From a bacterium (GTDB taxonomy: Bacteria; Arandabacterota; Arandabacteria; Arandabacterales; Arandabacteraceae), in assembly GCA_025774845.1 (NCBI GenBank), contig JALGZP010000027.1, positions 1-33,420 on the forward strand: a stretch of 33,420 nucleotides of DNA, read 5' to 3'. The stretch's first letter is position 1. Each line of letters begins with the position of its first letter. Below the pieces are notes generated by a model that was not told the DNA's origin, ran no database searches, and worked only from the letters and a program-made list of their open reading frames with translations. Positions 31,144-33,420 of this stretch are shown in pieces. The position numbers and the translations under genes were made by a program.

Positions 31144-31893
31144 ATGAACCTAGGTCTTAGAGGTAAATCCGCAATTGTCACAGGCGGCAGCATGGGCATT
31201 GGTACTGCCGTCGCCCTTGCGCTGGGTGAGGAAGGGTGTAACGTGGCCTTGAATTACCGCCGCCACGATGCCGAGGCCAAAGAAGTCGCCCGGAAGATAA
31301 CCGAGATGGGTCCGAAGGCGCTTGCGATCAAGGCGGATGTATCAAGCTACGATGATGCCCAGAACATGGTCAAGACTGTTGTAAAGGAATTCGGTGGCCT
31401 CGACATCATGATCTGTAACGCGGGCATCAACTGGGATGGCGTGATCTGGAAGATGACCGAGAAGCAGTGGGACACGGTGATCAACGTCAACCTCAAGGGC
31501 TACTTTAACTACAACAAGGCGGCCGCCATGGTTTTTAAGGACCAGCGGCACGGTAAGATCGTGAATATCTCCTCCATTAACGGGCTCCGGGGCAAGTTCG
31601 CCCAGACCAACTACTCCGCCTCAAAGGGCGGCGAGATCGCGATGAGCAAGTCCCTGGCCAAGGAACTCGGTAAGTTCAACGTCAATGTCAATGTGGTCGC
31701 ACCGGGTATGGTGATGACCGAGATGGCGACAAGCATACCGCCTGAGTTCCTCAACAAGGCGGTGGATGAGACGGTCCTGGGACGCATTGCATCGACGGAA
31801 GACTGTGCGAATGTCGTGGTCTTTCTCTGCTCGGACAGGGCCCGCCACATCACGGGTGAGGTTATCAAGATCGACGGCGGCCAGTACGTATAG
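31144..31893 (+). CDS. Short-chain dehydrogenase/reductase (FabG-like, probable 3-hydroxyacyl-CoA dehydrogenase)
   Basis: This 249-aa classical SDR has the dinucleotide motif TGGSMGIG (13-20), the CNAGIN strand (91-96), and the catalytic set N115, S144, Y157 and K161 (NVNLKG, NISSINGLRG, NYSASK). The C-terminus HITGEVIKIDGGQYV is typical of FabG-like enzymes. These interconvert 3-oxoacyl and 3-hydroxyacyl thioesters with NAD(P)H. Sitting 13 nt before a thiolase gene, it more likely oxidises a 3-hydroxyacyl-CoA in a degradation pathway than acts in fatty acid synthesis; that is inference. GGAGG lies 8 nt upstream of the ATG. It is the first gene of the plus-strand operon. Confidence 0.88.
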   Translation: MNLGLRGKSAIVTGGSMGIGTAVALALGEEGCNVALNYRRHDAEAKEVARKITEMGPKALAIKADVSSYDDAQNMVKTVVKEFGGLDIMICNAGINWDGVIWKMTEKQWDTVINVNLKGYFNYNKAAAMVFKDQRHGKIVNISSINGLRGKFAQTNYSASKGGEIAMSKSLAKELGKFNVNVNVVAPGMVMTEMATSIPPEFLNKAVDETVLGRIASTEDCANVVVFLCSDRARHITGEVIKIDGGQYV

Positions 31894-31906
31894 GAGGCAA
31901 TGAGCT

Positions 31907-33061
31907 ATGTCGAAAGTGGGAATCGTCGGTATCGGACACACGGTCTTCGGCAGGCGAAGTGACGCCACGGTTCAGGAACTCGCCTTCGAGGCTTTTAGAG
32001 ACGCCGTTGAGGATGCCGGGATCGATAAGAAGGATATAGACGCATCGGTGATAGGCTCCGTTCCCGAGTATCACAAGCAACGTTCGCTTCCGGGGGTTGT
32101 GCAGGAGTACCTGGGCTTGAACCCCAAGCCTACCTGGCTGACCGAGGTCGCGTGTGCATCGGGAAGCGCGGCCATGCGAACCGCATGGATGGCGATCAAG
32201 GCCGGGGTTCACGACATCGTCTGTGTTATGGGATGTCAGAAGATGACCGAACTCTCAACCCCTGAGATCCTTGCCCTCATGGGAAGGGTAGGGGAGGTCC
32301 AGTGGGAAAGCGTCTTTGGGACTACATTTCCCGGTTACTATGCCCTGTTCGCCAAACGGCATATGCATGAGTTCGGTACGACGCGGAAGCAGCTCCTCGA
32401 AGTCTCGATCAAGAACCACTTCTACGGAGCCAAGAATCCCTACGCGCTCTTTAAGAAAGAGATCACGATGGAGAAGGCGCTCGCTTCCGAGGAGGTGTCA
32501 AGCCCGCTCCAGGTCTATGACTGCTGTGCCAATGCCGACGGTGCCGCGTGTGCGATCCTGGCCAAGGAAGATCTGGCCAGGGAGATATCCAAGAAGCCCG
32601 TGTGGCTTGCAGGTATGGCGTGTGCGACGGCAAGCATGTCGGTTCTCAGGCGTCCGAGCCTGACGGGTCTACCGAGTGCCGAGAAGGCTGCAAAGGATGC
32701 CTACAAGATGGCTGGTGTCACCGCTGCCGACATCAAGGTGGCGCAGGTGCATGATTGCTTCAGCATTGCCGAGGTCATGGCATATGAGGATCTGGGGTTC
32801 TGTAAGAAGGGTGAGGGCGGAAAACTCATTGAAGACCGCGAGACCTATGTCGAGGGTAAGATACCCGTCAATGTCGATGGCGGGCTTAAAGCCAAGGGGC
32901 ACCCCATCGGTGCAACGGGCGTATCCCAGACCTATGAGATCACAAAGCAACTCCGCGGTGAGGCTGGGGAACGGCAGGTTCCCGGTGCGGATATCGGTCT
33001 CACGCATAATGTCGGTGGGATCGGACAGTACTGCTTCGTCCAGATCTTAAGGAGGGACTGA
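31907..33061 (+). CDS. Thiolase (SCP2-thiolase-like acyl-CoA acyltransferase)
   Basis: This 384-aa thiolase-fold protein starts KVGIVGIGHTVFGRRSD. It has the nucleophile C83 in TEVACASGSAA, H282 in VHDCFSIAE, and H332 in GGLKAKGHPIGATG. At the C-terminus LTHNVGGIG takes the place of the C-x-G motif of classical thiolases, so the second catalytic Cys is absent there, as in the SCP2-like subfamily. These proteins often work as a complex with a DUF35 Zn-ribbon/OB-fold partner, which is the next gene (3-nt gap). Characterised pairs of this kind include BbsAB, which cleaves benzoylsuccinyl-CoA in anaerobic toluene degradation; archaeal pairs act in acetoacetyl-CoA metabolism. The substrate here is unknown, though bamA in the window favours an aromatic or pimelate-side intermediate. 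GGAGG is 9 nt upstream of the start. Confidence 0.88.
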   Translation: MSKVGIVGIGHTVFGRRSDATVQELAFEAFRDAVEDAGIDKKDIDASVIGSVPEYHKQRSLPGVVQEYLGLNPKPTWLTEVACASGSAAMRTAWMAIKAGVHDIVCVMGCQKMTELSTPEILALMGRVGEVQWESVFGTTFPGYYALFAKRHMHEFGTTRKQLLEVSIKNHFYGAKNPYALFKKEITMEKALASEEVSSPLQVYDCCANADGAACAILAKEDLAREISKKPVWLAGMACATASMSVLRRPSLTGLPSAEKAAKDAYKMAGVTAADIKVAQVHDCFSIAEVMAYEDLGFCKKGEGGKLIEDRETYVEGKIPVNVDGGLKAKGHPIGATGVSQTYEITKQLRGEAGERQVPGADIGLTHNVGGIGQYCFVQILRRD

Positions 33062-33064
33062 GAA

Positions 33065-33420
33065 ATGTTCAAATGGTTCGGGAAGGTCAACTACTCGCCC
33101 TATACAAAGGTTGCCGATTTCGCCCAGCACCTGAAGGACGGCCGGATCATGGGATCGCGCTGCAAGAAGTGCGGTGCCACCTCGTTTCCTCCGAGGGCCG
33201 ACTGTGAGGTGTGCATGAGCCCGGATTTCGAGTTCTTTGAGGTAAGCGGCAAGGCCAAACTCAACACATTCACCAAGATCATTGCGGCCCCTACAGGTTT
33301 TGAGGATGTTACGCCCTATATAGTCGGTGTGGTGGATCTGGAAGAAGGGGGGAGGGCGCTCGCCTGGTTCGGGGAAAGCATCAAGGAAGACGACATCAAG
33401 ATCGGCATGGATCTCCAACT
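33065..33420 (+). CDS. DUF35 Zn-ribbon/OB-fold protein, thiolase partner (partial)
   Basis: The reading frame opens at ATG 33065 and runs off the right edge after 118 complete codons, without a stop. It has an N-terminal helical lead-in (VADFAQHLKDGRIMGSR), a rubredoxin-like Zn ribbon with CKKC (33-36) and CEVC about 11 residues on, then an OB-fold region (GKAKLNTFTKIIAAP, TPYIVGVVDLEEGGRALAWF). This is the DUF35/ChsH2-type architecture. Such proteins bind Zn and form a complex with SCP2-type thiolases, probably positioning acyl-CoA. It follows the thiolase gene by 3 nt with GGAGG 9 nt before its start, so the two are surely co-expressed. DUF35 proteins are commonly about 130-180 aa, so most of it should be present. 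Confidence 0.85.
   Translation, partial: MFKWFGKVNYSPYTKVADFAQHLKDGRIMGSRCKKCGATSFPPRADCEVCMSPDFEFFEVSGKAKLNTFTKIIAAPTGFEDVTPYIVGVVDLEEGGRALAWFGESIKEDDIKIGMDLQ

Noticed and set aside
1..33420. CRISPR arrays, insertion sequences, phage or toxin-antitoxin genes
   Set aside because: No regularly spaced repeats, transposase motifs, long terminal inverted repeats or recognisable phage/TA proteins were seen.

Overview
The window reads as part of the chromosome of an anaerobic, Gram-negative, deltaproteobacterium-like (Desulfobacterota-type) organism. The evidence is a 6-oxocyclohex-1-ene-1-carbonyl-CoA hydrolase (BamA, a marker of anaerobic aromatic-ring degradation), a benzoyl-CoA reductase/2-hydroxyacyl-CoA dehydratase-type protein with its ATP-dependent activator, a Tat-exported molybdoenzyme, a 12-haem cytochrome c, an OprP-type porin and HflKC. 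The taxonomic placement is inference. Coding density is high, with long same-strand operons whose genes often overlap by 1-4 bases. No tRNA, rRNA, CRISPR array, transposase or phage gene was seen.

Layout. 1-103 (-) is the start of an MBL-fold hydrolase running off the left edge. 320-4452 (+) is a three-gene operon: BcrB/BcrC-like reductase, BadG/HgdC-type activator and ADP-forming acyl-CoA synthetase. 4471-9715 (-) encodes an atypical Nramp-family transporter, a methyltransferase, a GT4 glycosyltransferase and an alkaline-phosphatase-superfamily enzyme, behind a good promoter. 9850-10365 (-) is a cysteine-rich secreted protein with its own promoter and terminator. 10685-13649 (+) is a nickel regulon: NikR, then the ECF-type nickel importer NikL-M-Q-O, with a candidate NikR operator at the promoter. 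13657-15607 (-) is hflKC. 15725-16192 (-) is a small secreted protein behind a perfect 16-bp palindrome. 16382-17521 (-) is bamA.

17613-30675 (-) is the centrepiece. Read in the direction of transcription it is: porin, Tat-signal 4x[4Fe-4S] protein, Tat-signal molybdopterin oxidoreductase, 12-haem cytochrome c and TorD-family chaperone; then a 181-nt structured leader; then moaA, moaC, a MOSC protein, a MOT1-type molybdate transporter, mogA/moaB, moeA, mobB and mobA. An exported molybdenum (or tungsten) respiratory enzyme and nearly the whole cofactor supply line are thus encoded head to tail. The catalytic subunit has Asp in place of the third cysteine of its N-terminal Fe-S motif, and no NrfD-type membrane anchor is encoded nearby.

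31144-33420 (+) is divergent from the porin operon and encodes an SDR dehydrogenase, a thiolase and a (partial) DUF35 Zn-ribbon/OB-fold protein. This trio resembles the thiolase/SDR part of anaerobic aromatic acyl-CoA pathways such as BbsABCD. With bamA and the reductase operon it suggests an aromatic-degrading anaerobe, with the metal genes supplying Ni, Mo or W. Gene identities rest on motifs read by eye; no database search was possible.
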